Shown here: positions 32,649 through 41,009 of the stretch, piece by piece
Position numbering within the stretch: position 1 is the stretch's first letter
How the letters are laid out: every line of letters begins with the position of its first letter
Assembly: GCA_003611805.1 (NCBI GenBank)
Contig: RAYM01000016.1
Span: 109,753 to 173,752 of the forward strand
Length of the DNA stretch: 64,000 nt
Origin: a bacterium 1xD42-87
GTDB taxonomy: Bacteria > Bacillota > Clostridia > Lachnospirales > Lachnospiraceae
Reading direction: 5' to 3'
Translations under genes and position numbers: made by a program
The notes under the pieces: generated by a model
Databases searched by the model: none
Told to the model about the DNA's origin: nothing
The model's input: only the letters and a program-made list of their open reading frames with translations

Positions 32649-33125
32649 TTACTTTTTATTATCATAGAACTGTGGATCGACAAAGTTTAAGCGGTTCATA
32701 TTATTATAGTAGTTCTGGCTTGCCTTCATCTTGGACGTCGCTTTGCCGATCCGCTGCCTGCTCTTCTTAAACTGTTTCTCCGCCTGGAGCTTGTTGCGCA
32801 TTCTGGCTGCGTTGATGCCCACCACTTTCTCCGTGATCTCGGCAATCAGCTCCTGCATCCGCCTGATTTCCCCACGGTAAACCGACTTGTTCTTAATCAA
32901 TTCCTCCCGGATCCTATCGTACACCGCCTCGAATCCCTCGTCGAGAAGTTCCAGTTTCTCCGCCAGCTCGCCCATACGGTCCGCGGAAACATCAAGCGCC
33001 TCCAGATCCAGTTCATCCTGCCTAAGCAGAGTTTCCTGCGCCTCATTCTCCTTTATGATCTCGTCGAGAATCCGGCTTTTCTTCTCCAGACTTTCTACCA
33101 GAACCTGTGCACTGCTCAAACCCAT
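32649..33125 (-). CDS. Coiled-coil flagellar chaperone, FliT/FlgN-like
   Basis: This 158-residue, almost wholly helical protein (heptad-like Leu spacing through about 120 residues, then a basic tail rich in Lys/Arg and Asn) follows fliS, the position of fliT, the FliD chaperone. It reads SAQVLVESLEKKSRILDEII at the start and RMQELIAEITEKVVGINAAR in the middle. FlgN proteins share this pattern, but a separate flgN is present at 46483-47001. Position favours a FliT role. Sequence alone does not settle it. Confidence 0.65.
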   Translation of the reverse strand: MGLSSAQVLVESLEKKSRILDEIIKENEAQETLLRQDELDLEALDVSADRMGELAEKLELLDEGFEAVYDRIREELIKNKSVYRGEIRRMQELIAEITEKVVGINAARMRNKLQAEKQFKKSRQRIGKATSKMKASQNYYNNMNRLNFVDPQFYDNKK

Positions 33126-33137
33126 GCTTCCACCTCT

Positions 33138-33518
33138 CTACGTGTGTTGATTATTCTTCCGCATGACTTCCTTCCAAGTGTCGCGGACACTCCGAAGGTG
33201 CATATTGATCTCCTCAAGAATCTCTGTGTCTTTCTTGATATTTGCCTCTAACAGCCGCTGGAGCAGATACACGTAAATTCTGTCAAAATCTTCTGCCACC
33301 GGATACTTGTGATCCAGGGTATTGCGGAATTCCTCGATAATACGCTGCGTCTTTTTGATGTTTATATGCGCTTTCTCGATTTCGCCATGTTCTATGGCAA
33401 CAATAGCGATATTAACAAATTTGATCGCCCCCTCATAGAGCATCAATGTCACTTCCGCCGGGGAAGCCGTCAAAATTTTATTGGTTGTATATTCCGCAAA
33501 GGGATTACGTGCCGGCAT
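33138..33518 (-). CDS. fliS: Flagellin chaperone FliS
   Basis: This 126-residue cytoplasmic chaperone keeps flagellin unfolded for export and, in Firmicutes, helps link flagellin to FliW-CsrA control. It reads NPFAEYTTNKILTASPAEVTLMLYEGAIKF, the family signature, then YVYLLQRLLEANIKKD. I start at ATG 33518 with GGAGGAGAAAAG upstream; the frame is open far beyond but that extension is not FliS-like. It follows fliD after about 144 bases containing a GC hairpin. Confidence 0.94.
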   Translation of the reverse strand: MPARNPFAEYTTNKILTASPAEVTLMLYEGAIKFVNIAIVAIEHGEIEKAHINIKKTQRIIEEFRNTLDHKYPVAEDFDRIYVYLLQRLLEANIKKDTEILEEINMHLRSVRDTWKEVMRKNNQHT

Positions 33519-33580
33519 AGCTTTTCTCCTCCTTGATCCTACCTGCCACCTATTGTAAGACATATGCCCCTCAAAAGTCA

Positions 33581-33607
33581 ACGCTCCGCCGCAAAACAGC
33601 GGAGCGT
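33581..33607 (-). terminator. Hairpin between fliD and fliS
   Basis: ACGCTCCGC and GCGGAGCGT, 9-bp perfect arms with a 9-base loop, followed on the minus strand by TTGACTTTTG. It resembles an attenuating terminator that could lower fliS expression relative to fliD. Confidence 0.55.
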
Positions 33608-33662
33608 AACCCTCGTGACATCCGTCAGGCTCCTGCGGTCTTTGTCGCATTTCTTACGGAAA

Positions 33663-36170
33663 TCAGCCTCCAAACAGGCTGGAGAGCGAATTGTTCTTGG
33701 ATTCTAGCTTGGAAAGCGCGGTCTCCATAGCCGAGAACTTCGCATACCACTTATCCATGTAAGCGTTCAGTTTTTCTTCCTGCTCCTTGATCTTCTTGGT
33801 ATACTCGTCGTAGTCCTCTTTCATCTTCTTGTCATTGTAGACGGTGAGCGCACTGCTCATCTTCGTGGGAGACATCTTCTCCGCGATCGTATCATGCAGG
33901 TTGCCGGTCAGTTTCGTGAAGAAACTCATCACCGCATCCGGATCTGACTCGATCATACTTCTCAGGTCGGGTTTGCCTGCCTCGGGTTCCCAGCTGAGCG
34001 GATCGTCCTTATTCCCGAGGATATGGTATGCGTTCCTCTCATTGTCCTTCGCCTTGAAGTAACTCTGCGTCTCAATACCGAAATCCGCGAGAGACACGGT
34101 CTTGCCGCCGATATTCATGGTCATCATCATATCCATTCTCAAAGCGGAGGATACGTTACTCAACGTAGAATCCCTGCGCAGCAGAGAGTCCTTGATCTTC
34201 TTCTCCCACTCCTCAATCTCACTATCGGAGAGTGCCTCTTTCTCCTCGGAGAGAAGCGGTTCATATCCCGAAGAAGACTCGGCGTTGTAAAGCGCATCCA
34301 TCTCGTTCATCAGATCGCTGTACGTCTTGATGAAATCCTTGATCATATCATAGACGCCGTCCGTATCCGTCTTGGTTGACACGGTGACTTCCTTATCGGT
34401 CTGTTCCAGAGCCGTAATCTGCATGCCGTTCACGGTCAGCGTATCGGTGGAAGATGTATATTTAACGCCGTCTACCACAATTTCAGCGTCCTCACCCGAA
34501 ACTTTGGTTCCGCCATTCTTGTCATTCCCAAGCTGTTCCTTCAACGCGGCATCTTTGATTTCAAACGTTCCATCAGGCTTATGCTCCACCTTAGCCATCA
34601 TCTTCTGCGCCTCAGCCACCCTCCTGTCAAACTCCTGGGCAACCGCCGCGCTCACCACACCCGCACCAACCGGGCTTCCATCTGCAACCACAGTGCCGGA
34701 TGCATCTTTCTCCCTATAAATCTCCTTACCGTTGCTATCCGTGGAACAGTCAAACTTTGCAGCATTGGCATTGAACTTATCCGTATTTGCCTTCTTCTTT
34801 TCTACGTTCTGGTCAAAGGCGCTGTAAACGCTGTAGACTTCTTTTGCCTTGTTGATCTCGGACTGTTTGTCGCTGACATCCTTGGAAGCATTTACAACAT
34901 CCGCCGCCGCCGCGTCCACATCCGCCTGCGTCACGCCTGCAACATTGTTGGCAAGATCCTCCTGTACCTTCTTCAAAGCCTCCTGCTTCTCACTCAGAGT
35001 CTTCTGCCGTGCTTCCAGTTCCTGCATCAGACCGCCCGCACGCTCATAAACCGGATTGCCATCCTTATCAAACTTGGGGTTTCCCTCCTCATCTTTTGCC
35101 TGCGTCGTCGTCTCCTCGCCATAGATCTTGTTATACAGCTTTTCTCCCGCGGCCTTGATCGCAGCCTGATCGGCATCTTTATCCCACGCGCTGTTATAGC
35201 CGCTTATCGTTAGATAGGCCTGATAATCGTCGTATTTGTTACCTGCGTTTTCACTGATTTCCTTCAGGGTATCCAGATTCTTCTGGTTCGCCTTGTCACA
35301 GTTCTCATTGTCCTTCTTCAGCTGATCGTTCTCCGCTTTCAGCGCCTTCAGTCGTCTCTGCGTCTCTTCTTCGATCAGTTTCTTGTACTCATCCGAATAA
35401 CCAAAAGCCGTCTCATAATCGGTAATTCCAGTATAATTCGGAAGACCTCCCGTAAAATCGTTCGCATACTTTGACCAGACAGCATACTCTCCGCCTTCCG
35501 CCGTCAGTTTTTCCAAGTCGCTTGCAGACATCAGCTTTAATGTCTTCAAAGCTTCCATGCCGGCCGCATCATTTCCCGTCAGGAAGAACTCTCCCTCCTT
35601 GCCGGACGCCCATGAGTTAAGGTAAATGCGCTGGTTATCCTGATCGAAACTGACTTTCAGCGCCGTATTATCGTTGACCGCCTTCACAAAATCGTTGACT
35701 GTCATATCCGCGCTGACGTTGACGTCCACAAAGTTGCCTGCTGCGTCACTGAGCCGGATGCTGCCGGAACCAAAATCAGTGCCCCCGTTAAGCTGTTTCA
35801 AAGTGACATTTCCCGTGTAATGTGTGTTCCCATTCGCCAAGCTTCCACTGGTCAGGGAAGCCTGCCTTGAAAGCCTGTTCACCAACACCTTATGGGCGCC
35901 GTCCACATTGCCGCCTGATACCATGAGGGCATTGGAATTGGACACAACCGTCTTCTTTTTCAGATAAGAAGACTGCAGACGCAGATCATCCAGTTTCTGG
36001 TAGAAACTGTAAATCTTCGTGTTCAGAGACTTCCATGCGTCCTGTTTCCATGAAAGTTTCTTCTGTTCCTTTACCAGTTTGTTTTTCTTATAGCTCTGTG
36101 CCGAAACCAGCTCGTTGATAATACTCTCGGTATCAAGTCCCGAGTACATGCCCGTAATTCTGATAGCCAT
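33663..36170 (-). CDS. fliD: Flagellar cap protein FliD
   Basis: FliD caps the filament and folds incoming flagellin. The N-terminal FliD_N domain is clear (MAIRITGMYSGLDTESIINE, KLSWKQDAWKSLNTKIYSFY). The C-terminal domain has MNEMDALYNAESSSGYEPLL, SDSEIEEWEKKIKDSLLRRD and a coiled-coil tail. At 835 residues it is longer than most FliD proteins. The extra length is a central region (about 260-480) dominated by charged helical repeats with KDNENCDKANQKNLD and KQEALKKVQEDLANN, probably a surface-exposed coiled coil. GGAGG precedes the ATG. Confidence 0.95.
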   Translation of the reverse strand: MAIRITGMYSGLDTESIINELVSAQSYKKNKLVKEQKKLSWKQDAWKSLNTKIYSFYQKLDDLRLQSSYLKKKTVVSNSNALMVSGGNVDGAHKVLVNRLSRQASLTSGSLANGNTHYTGNVTLKQLNGGTDFGSGSIRLSDAAGNFVDVNVSADMTVNDFVKAVNDNTALKVSFDQDNQRIYLNSWASGKEGEFFLTGNDAAGMEALKTLKLMSASDLEKLTAEGGEYAVWSKYANDFTGGLPNYTGITDYETAFGYSDEYKKLIEEETQRRLKALKAENDQLKKDNENCDKANQKNLDTLKEISENAGNKYDDYQAYLTISGYNSAWDKDADQAAIKAAGEKLYNKIYGEETTTQAKDEEGNPKFDKDGNPVYERAGGLMQELEARQKTLSEKQEALKKVQEDLANNVAGVTQADVDAAAADVVNASKDVSDKQSEINKAKEVYSVYSAFDQNVEKKKANTDKFNANAAKFDCSTDSNGKEIYREKDASGTVVADGSPVGAGVVSAAVAQEFDRRVAEAQKMMAKVEHKPDGTFEIKDAALKEQLGNDKNGGTKVSGEDAEIVVDGVKYTSSTDTLTVNGMQITALEQTDKEVTVSTKTDTDGVYDMIKDFIKTYSDLMNEMDALYNAESSSGYEPLLSEEKEALSDSEIEEWEKKIKDSLLRRDSTLSNVSSALRMDMMMTMNIGGKTVSLADFGIETQSYFKAKDNERNAYHILGNKDDPLSWEPEAGKPDLRSMIESDPDAVMSFFTKLTGNLHDTIAEKMSPTKMSSALTVYNDKKMKEDYDEYTKKIKEQEEKLNAYMDKWYAKFSAMETALSKLESKNNSLSSLFGG

Positions 36171-36190
36171 TGTCGTCTCCTCCTAACTGT

Positions 36191-36679
36191 CTATAGCTTC
36201 TCGTCCACAAGGATACCTGCCATTTCCCAGATTTTGGCGATCATGTCAAGAGTCTTCTCCGGCGGAAACTCCTTAATAACCTCCTTCGTCTCCTTATCCA
36301 TGATCTTAATCATAATCCTGTTCGTGTCCTCGTGAACGCCAAAAACAGCCTCTTCGTTGCTGTTGTTGATCTTTCTGTTCATCTCCGCGATCGCTTTTTT
36401 AAGCTGCTCAGACTTCTGCTGCGTCTGCTTGGTGTTCACCTGCTGCTGGGCGTTCGTCTGCTGCTGTGTCTTCGCATTCGCCTGCTGCTGGCTTCCTGCT
36501 TCTTCGCCGCTCTTATCGTCCTCCGGCTGCGATCTCGTCACGGACGCGGTCGTCTCATCGACATTAACCGTCTGCCCATCCTCCGGAACTTCCGTGTTCA
36601 CCGGTGCCACTACCTGGGGTTTGGATGCTGCCTGTGCCTGGTAAGTCATAGCACTGTTTAATGGTTCAATTGTTGCCAT
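36191..36679 (-). CDS. flaG: FlaG family flagellar protein
   Basis: This 162-residue protein has a C-terminal FlaG domain (NRIMIKIMDKETKEVIKEFPPEKTLDM-type sequence, ending AGILVDEKL). FlaG affects filament length in other bacteria. The middle (about 60-105) is a Gln-rich low-complexity stretch. I start at ATG 36679, since GGAGGTGA lies six bases upstream; a TTG two codons earlier is too close. It is the first gene of the flaG-fliD-fliS unit and has a perfect sigma-28 promoter. Confidence 0.9.
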   Translation of the reverse strand: MATIEPLNSAMTYQAQAASKPQVVAPVNTEVPEDGQTVNVDETTASVTRSQPEDDKSGEEAGSQQQANAKTQQQTNAQQQVNTKQTQQKSEQLKKAIAEMNRKINNSNEEAVFGVHEDTNRIMIKIMDKETKEVIKEFPPEKTLDMIAKIWEMAGILVDEKL

Positions 36680-36777
36680 CGTCAATCACCTCCGTGTGAT
36701 ATTTGTAAAAAATTATGGAATCGTCTCACGATAACGTCCGCCGCAGGCGTACAGACAGACGCAATCTCTTGTAATCT

Positions 36778-36804
36778 ATATCGGAAAAAACACGCAAAAA
36801 TTTA
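36778..36804 (-). promoter_or_regulatory. Sigma-28 promoter of flaG-fliD-fliS
   Basis: TAAA-N15-TCCGATAT on the minus strand, full match to the SigD form, about 100 bases before flaG. Confidence 0.9.
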
Positions 36805-36841
36805 GGAAAACCAGAAAAATAGTTAAAATAACTTTTAAAAT

Positions 36842-36870
36842 TTGAAATTGTGCCGCATTTCCTATATAAT
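36842..36870 (+). promoter_or_regulatory. Sigma-A promoter of the GT4 operon
   Basis: TTGAAA-N17-TATAAT is a strong vegetative promoter for the plus-strand glycosylation operon, divergent from the sigma-28 promoter of flaG. Confidence 0.8.
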
Positions 36871-36910
36871 AATCCCATCAACCCAGTAAGCAGATCGGAG
36901 ACCTGAGTCC

Positions 36911-38044
36911 ATGAGCAACTATAAAATGTGCATGATCCCGGCTTATCCGCTGGAAAACGTGCAGCTTTTAAAAGACCGCGTAATTTTCCCCTACGTCTGT
37001 TACCGCACATTCGGGGAAAGTCTGCGTCTCGTCACTAAATGCACGGAAGACTATCCCTACCTGTCCTACCTTGAAGGGGTAGATTTAATTCCCCTGCCGG
37101 AAGACCAGCCCCACATGGAGGCGGCGGTACGTTATATGTCCGAACATGCCGAAGAGATTGATCTCCTCTTTCTCTTTGGCGCGAGAGGCGAATACATGAA
37201 ACTTGCACGCACCTACAAATCCCTGCGTCCCGACGGCATCATCTATCTGAAGCTGGATACCAACATCGACTGGGCAAACGCTTACCCCCTTCATGATAGT
37301 CAGTTTTCCATTTTCTTAAAGGACTGCGACATCATCAGCTGCGAGGCAAGGCGGCTCCAGTCCTTTCTCTATAAAAAATGGCAGCGTCCCGTCGAGTATA
37401 TCCCCAACGGCGTCTATTATCCCCTCTATCCTGAAGCCGGCAGCGTCTGTTTTGAGGAAAAGGAAAATATGATTCTCACAGTAGGAAGGCTGGGCACCGC
37501 CCAGAAAAACACCTTGCTTCTGCTGTATGCCTACGCTCTTGCCTTCCTGCAGCTTAAAGAGCCGTGGGATCTTGTAATGGTGGGAAGTGTCACCCCTGAA
37601 TTTCAATCGGAGTATGAGGAATTCTGCAGACGTTTTCCTCCCCTGGCTCCCCACATCCGCCTGACAGGAAATATCACGGACAAGCGGACGCTCCACCAAT
37701 ACTATAAAAAAGCCAAAATTTTTGCCCTGCCCTCCCGCGGAGAGGGCGGCAGCCCCAATGTATTCTCGGAAGCCGCCATTTTCGGATGCACTGTCATTGC
37801 CACCAATGTGGACGCTGCTCCGGACATGACCGACAATGGTCGTGTCGGCAGAATTTCCCTGGACACGGAAGACTTTGACAGCTTCGCCAAAGAGCTTGCC
37901 GCACTTTGTCTCAATCCAGACTATCTGGCACGCAACTTTCACGAAATGCGGTCTTACATGAAGGAATTTTTCGATTATGAGCATCTGGCAGTCCGGCTCC
38001 AAATGCTGGTACAACTGCAATCATTGAAGAGGAGTCACTCATGA
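36911..38044 (+). CDS. GT4-family glycosyltransferase
   Basis: This 377-residue GT-B glycosyltransferase shows YIPNGVYYP and MILTVGRLGTAQKNTLLLLYA at the domain junction. Next come LTGNITDKRTLHQYYKKAKIFALPS and the donor-binding RGEGGSPNVFSEAAIFGC-type segment with the ExE-like motif, typical of GT4. It starts a three-gene operon with overlapping starts and stops, placed within the flagellar genes. Flagellin or another surface glycan is the likely target. No membrane segment is visible. Confidence 0.85.
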   Translation: MSNYKMCMIPAYPLENVQLLKDRVIFPYVCYRTFGESLRLVTKCTEDYPYLSYLEGVDLIPLPEDQPHMEAAVRYMSEHAEEIDLLFLFGARGEYMKLARTYKSLRPDGIIYLKLDTNIDWANAYPLHDSQFSIFLKDCDIISCEARRLQSFLYKKWQRPVEYIPNGVYYPLYPEAGSVCFEEKENMILTVGRLGTAQKNTLLLLYAYALAFLQLKEPWDLVMVGSVTPEFQSEYEEFCRRFPPLAPHIRLTGNITDKRTLHQYYKKAKIFALPSRGEGGSPNVFSEAAIFGCTVIATNVDAAPDMTDNGRVGRISLDTEDFDSFAKELAALCLNPDYLARNFHEMRSYMKEFFDYEHLAVRLQMLVQLQSLKRSHS

Positions 38045-39018
38045 ACATACAGATCACTGACACCTGTATCACTCTAGGGGAAGGCGTGGAATCTTTCCTT
38101 CTTTTTGAAAAGCCGGCCCTTCCGAATTATCAGAACGTCACCGCAAGACCTTATATTTCTATCTATTTGGGGGACGGCGCAACGATCTGGTCCCGGTTAC
38201 AGGTCTGCACGGAACTTTTGGCGGATTTTTGTCACGAAGATCCCTATTACGGCTGTTATGCTTTGCTTTTCCGCCGGCTCTGCCCCCTGTTGCTCTCCTC
38301 CAGCCAGCCCAAAAATGTGGTCTCCTACGGTCCGCCTGCGGACTGCGGTGTATACCGTGTCTTTCAGGACTTTATGACCTTTTTGCAGGAGGGGAGTGCC
38401 CTGACAGCACTGTCACAAAGCTCATACGCCTTCACAGCCCTCAAGGAGAGTTCCTGTCATGCTTTCCTCTACTGTCTGGATGTGTTTCCTTCCCTGCCTG
38501 CAGTCTGCGATGCCATCAGTAAAGTAAGACCGGGAGGACTCGTTTTGCTCTATACCATAAAAGAACCGCTGCCCGCAGGACTCAACGAACTGTGCGTGCA
38601 CGCTGAGAAAGACTGTTTCGCCCACTGTACGGTCTACGTCTTCACCATAGATGAATCCCTCTCTGCACTTGCCCTCGCAAACGGCTCCGAGAATGCGATT
38701 CTCTCCCGTGCGGAAGAAGTGCTGAAACGGGCGAACGATCTGCAGAATCTGGTTCACGCCATGCTTACGGGCACTCCTCTGCCCGGCGACGCCTATTTTA
38801 TTGCCGTAACGATTTTACAGCAGACAGAGGAAATCCTTCTCTCCCTGTACGACTATCTGGAGGATGACGAGCTGCCTGTCAACGCAAACGCTCTAAAGGA
38901 ATGCATTCTCAATTATTATGGGGGAATCAGACGTCAGTGTGAACTGACCTCTTACAGGGAAAAACTGACACAATCGTCGGAACTCTTTTTTGCCGCCGTT
39001 GAGCGGGAGTTCCAATGA
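38041..39018 (+). CDS. Unknown protein in the flagellar glycosylation operon
   Basis: A 325-residue cytoplasmic protein that I do not recognise as a named family. The central part (about 95-200) resembles a degenerate Rossmann or methyltransferase fold: NVVSYGPPADCGVYRVFQ, then FLYCLDVFPSLPAVCDAISKVRPGGLVLLYTI, but no clear SAM-binding glycine loop. The C-terminal third is helical (LQNLVHAMLTGTPLPGDAYF). It overlaps the preceding glycosyltransferase by ATGA and is followed 13 bases later by the CgeB-like gene. It may modify or deliver the sugar; that is inference. Confidence 0.7.
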   Translation: MNIQITDTCITLGEGVESFLLFEKPALPNYQNVTARPYISIYLGDGATIWSRLQVCTELLADFCHEDPYYGCYALLFRRLCPLLLSSSQPKNVVSYGPPADCGVYRVFQDFMTFLQEGSALTALSQSSYAFTALKESSCHAFLYCLDVFPSLPAVCDAISKVRPGGLVLLYTIKEPLPAGLNELCVHAEKDCFAHCTVYVFTIDESLSALALANGSENAILSRAEEVLKRANDLQNLVHAMLTGTPLPGDAYFIAVTILQQTEEILLSLYDYLEDDELPVNANALKECILNYYGGIRRQCELTSYREKLTQSSELFFAAVEREFQ

Positions 39019-39031
39019 GGAGAATACCGCC

Positions 39032-40213
39032 ATGGAAATTTTATTTTACCGCTACAACAGCATATGCGAGCCTGACATCCTGCAGGTCTTCACAAATTTC
39101 GGCATCACGGTGCACACGGAGGAGCTGGAGATGCACAACAAGCGGGCGACTCCCCGTGAATGCGCCGAGAAAGTTTCCGGCTGGATTCTGCGGCGTCCCC
39201 TCGCTTTTGTATTCAGCATTAACTTTTTCCCCGCTGTCTCCTACACGTGTGAGAAATTAAAGGTACCGTATGTGTGCTGGAGCGTGGATTCTCCTGTACC
39301 CGAACTTTTTTCCAACGCCCTGAAAAATACATACAACCGTATTTTTCTGTTTGACCGGGCGCAGTACCGGCTCTTCTCCCCAATCAACCCGAAGTGCATT
39401 TTTCACCTGCCACTCGCCACGAATGTGAAACAGTGGGAAAAAATCATACTTGACATGACAGAAGAAGATTATGGCGCTTACGGGGCAGACGTTTCCTTTA
39501 TCGGCTCCCTCTATACGGAAAAAAGCAAATATGACGGGCTGACACTCTCCGACCACACCCGCGGTTTTGTGGACGGAATGATCGAGGCACAGCTCAAGGT
39601 ATACGGCTGCAACTTTATCCCGGAAAGTCTGACGGAGGAGGTAATCCGTGAAATCTCGGAAGCCGATTCCGCCTTCTATAAAAGTGAAGACGCATATGCC
39701 GATATGTCCCGCTACCTCGTGGCGCACCAGTATATCGGCATGAAACTTGCCGCCGTGGAGCGGGAGCGCACCTTAAACCGTCTCGCCAGGCACTTTCACG
39801 TCACCCTCCACACCAGAAGCGACGTTTCCCGTCTCCCCAAAGTGCACTGTAAAGGCGGTGTCAGCACGCTGACCGAAATGCCAAAAGTCTTTCAGGCGAG
39901 CAAAATCAATTTGAACATGACCATGCGCCCCATAGAGACCGGTCTCTCCCTGCGCGTCTGGGACATCCTCGGCTGCGGCGGTTTCCTCCTCACCAACTAT
40001 CAGGCGGAAATCCCGGACTATTTCGTGATCGGGCGCGACCTTGAAACTTATGAATCCATGGAGGAATTAGAAGAGAAAGTCCGCTATTATTTATCTCACG
40101 ACGAAGAACGGGTTGAGATCGCTATCAACGGATACGAAACGGTAGCAAAATACCATACATACGAGATAAGATTAGCTCAAATGCTCAAGAAACTTACTGA
40201 AGCTATGAAATGA
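39032..40213 (+). CDS. CgeB-like glycosyltransferase, second copy
   Basis: This 393-residue paralogue of the protein at 20831-22069 shares the DUF3880-like N-terminal half (FVFSINFFPAVSYTCEKLKVPYVCWSVDSP-type pattern) and the C-terminal Glyco_trans_1_2 half (FQASKINLNMTMRPIETGLS, DILGCGGFLLTNYQ, YLSHDEERVEIAINGYE). ATG 39032 has GAGGAGAATACC upstream; the frame is open earlier but has no support. It is the last gene of its operon, ended by a GC-rich terminator shared with csrA on the other strand. Confidence 0.82.
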   Translation: MEILFYRYNSICEPDILQVFTNFGITVHTEELEMHNKRATPRECAEKVSGWILRRPLAFVFSINFFPAVSYTCEKLKVPYVCWSVDSPVPELFSNALKNTYNRIFLFDRAQYRLFSPINPKCIFHLPLATNVKQWEKIILDMTEEDYGAYGADVSFIGSLYTEKSKYDGLTLSDHTRGFVDGMIEAQLKVYGCNFIPESLTEEVIREISEADSAFYKSEDAYADMSRYLVAHQYIGMKLAAVERERTLNRLARHFHVTLHTRSDVSRLPKVHCKGGVSTLTEMPKVFQASKINLNMTMRPIETGLSLRVWDILGCGGFLLTNYQAEIPDYFVIGRDLETYESMEELEEKVRYYLSHDEERVEIAINGYETVAKYHTYEIRLAQMLKKLTEAMK

Positions 40214-40233
40214 TAATATGTAACTATGTAGCT

Positions 40234-40268
40234 GCGCGGAGCGGGCAAAGATAATCCCCGCCCCGCGC
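40234..40268. terminator. Bidirectional terminator between the glycosyltransferase and csrA
   Basis: GCGCGGAGCGGG and CCCGCCCCGCGC form a GC-rich 12-base stem with one mismatch. It separates the converging plus-strand operon and the minus-strand flgM-csrA unit. Confidence 0.8.
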
Positions 40269-40277
40269 TCTATTATT

Positions 40278-40496
40278 TTATCCCAACAAATTCTTCAGCG
40301 CCTCCATGCTGTCCACATCCCCGGCTTCTTTATTCGCATTCTGAATCTGCATATAAACTTCCTTACGATACACAGGCACTTCTCTCGGTGCACTAATGCC
40401 AAGCTTTACCTGCTCTCCTTTGATTTCAAGAATTGTGATCTCCACATTATTGTTAATCACAAGCGCCTCATTCTTTTTTCTGGATAAAGCTAACAT
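40278..40496 (-). CDS. csrA: Carbon storage regulator CsrA
   Basis: This 72-residue RNA-binding translational repressor reads MLALSRKKNEALVINNNVEI then GEQVKLGISAPREVPVYRKEVY, the full CsrA core. In Firmicutes it blocks the flagellin ribosome site until FliW binds it. The predicted target hairpin is in the fliC leader at 32471-32486. Its start follows the fliW stop directly (TAAATG). Confidence 0.96.
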   Translation of the reverse strand: MLALSRKKNEALVINNNVEITILEIKGEQVKLGISAPREVPVYRKEVYMQIQNANKEAGDVDSMEALKNLLG

Positions 40497-40958
40497 TTAC
40501 TCACCTGCCTTCTTCTTATTCGCATTGAGGATATCATAGATGGGATATTTAACCGTATAGTCGTCTCCCTCCACAATCACCTGTGTCGCCAGTCTCTGTG
40601 CCGCATTGATCACGATGGGACCCTTCAAATTCACGGTCATCTTCTCAATATCCTTCGGCACCGTCACCGTCACCATCACCAGCAGTTCGTCCGGCTGCAG
40701 CTCGCCGATGTTTTTCAGCAGCTCATCATCCACCTCCGGATTATAGTCGGGACGCACGATCAACGGATCCATCACAGGCATGGCAAACGTCGGTTCCTGC
40801 AGAGACTGCATCCATTGAATCGTATCCGTACCCTTCTCCTCATCATGTATCAGTGCGAAATCCTGCAGGTCCGGGAATCCAATAATCCCGCCGGGGAAAT
40901 GTATGATTTTCTCATCATCAATCGTAATCTCTCCGAATACCCTCGTTGTAATCTGCAT
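40497..40958 (-). CDS. fliW: Flagellar assembly factor FliW
   Basis: This 153-residue protein antagonises CsrA and is itself sequestered by free flagellin, linking flagellin synthesis to export. It reads HFPGGIIGFPDLQDFALIHD near the N-terminus and LLVMVTVTVPKDIEKMTVNLKGPIVIN in the centre, both typical. It lies last but one in the flgM-flgN-flgK-flgL unit with csrA immediately after. Confidence 0.95.
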   Translation of the reverse strand: MQITTRVFGEITIDDEKIIHFPGGIIGFPDLQDFALIHDEEKGTDTIQWMQSLQEPTFAMPVMDPLIVRPDYNPEVDDELLKNIGELQPDELLVMVTVTVPKDIEKMTVNLKGPIVINAAQRLATQVIVEGDDYTVKYPIYDILNANKKKAGE

Positions 40959-41009
40959 ACCTTTTTCCTTTCTACTGTTTCACCCTAAATCTGCCCGACT
41001 CATTGCTTA

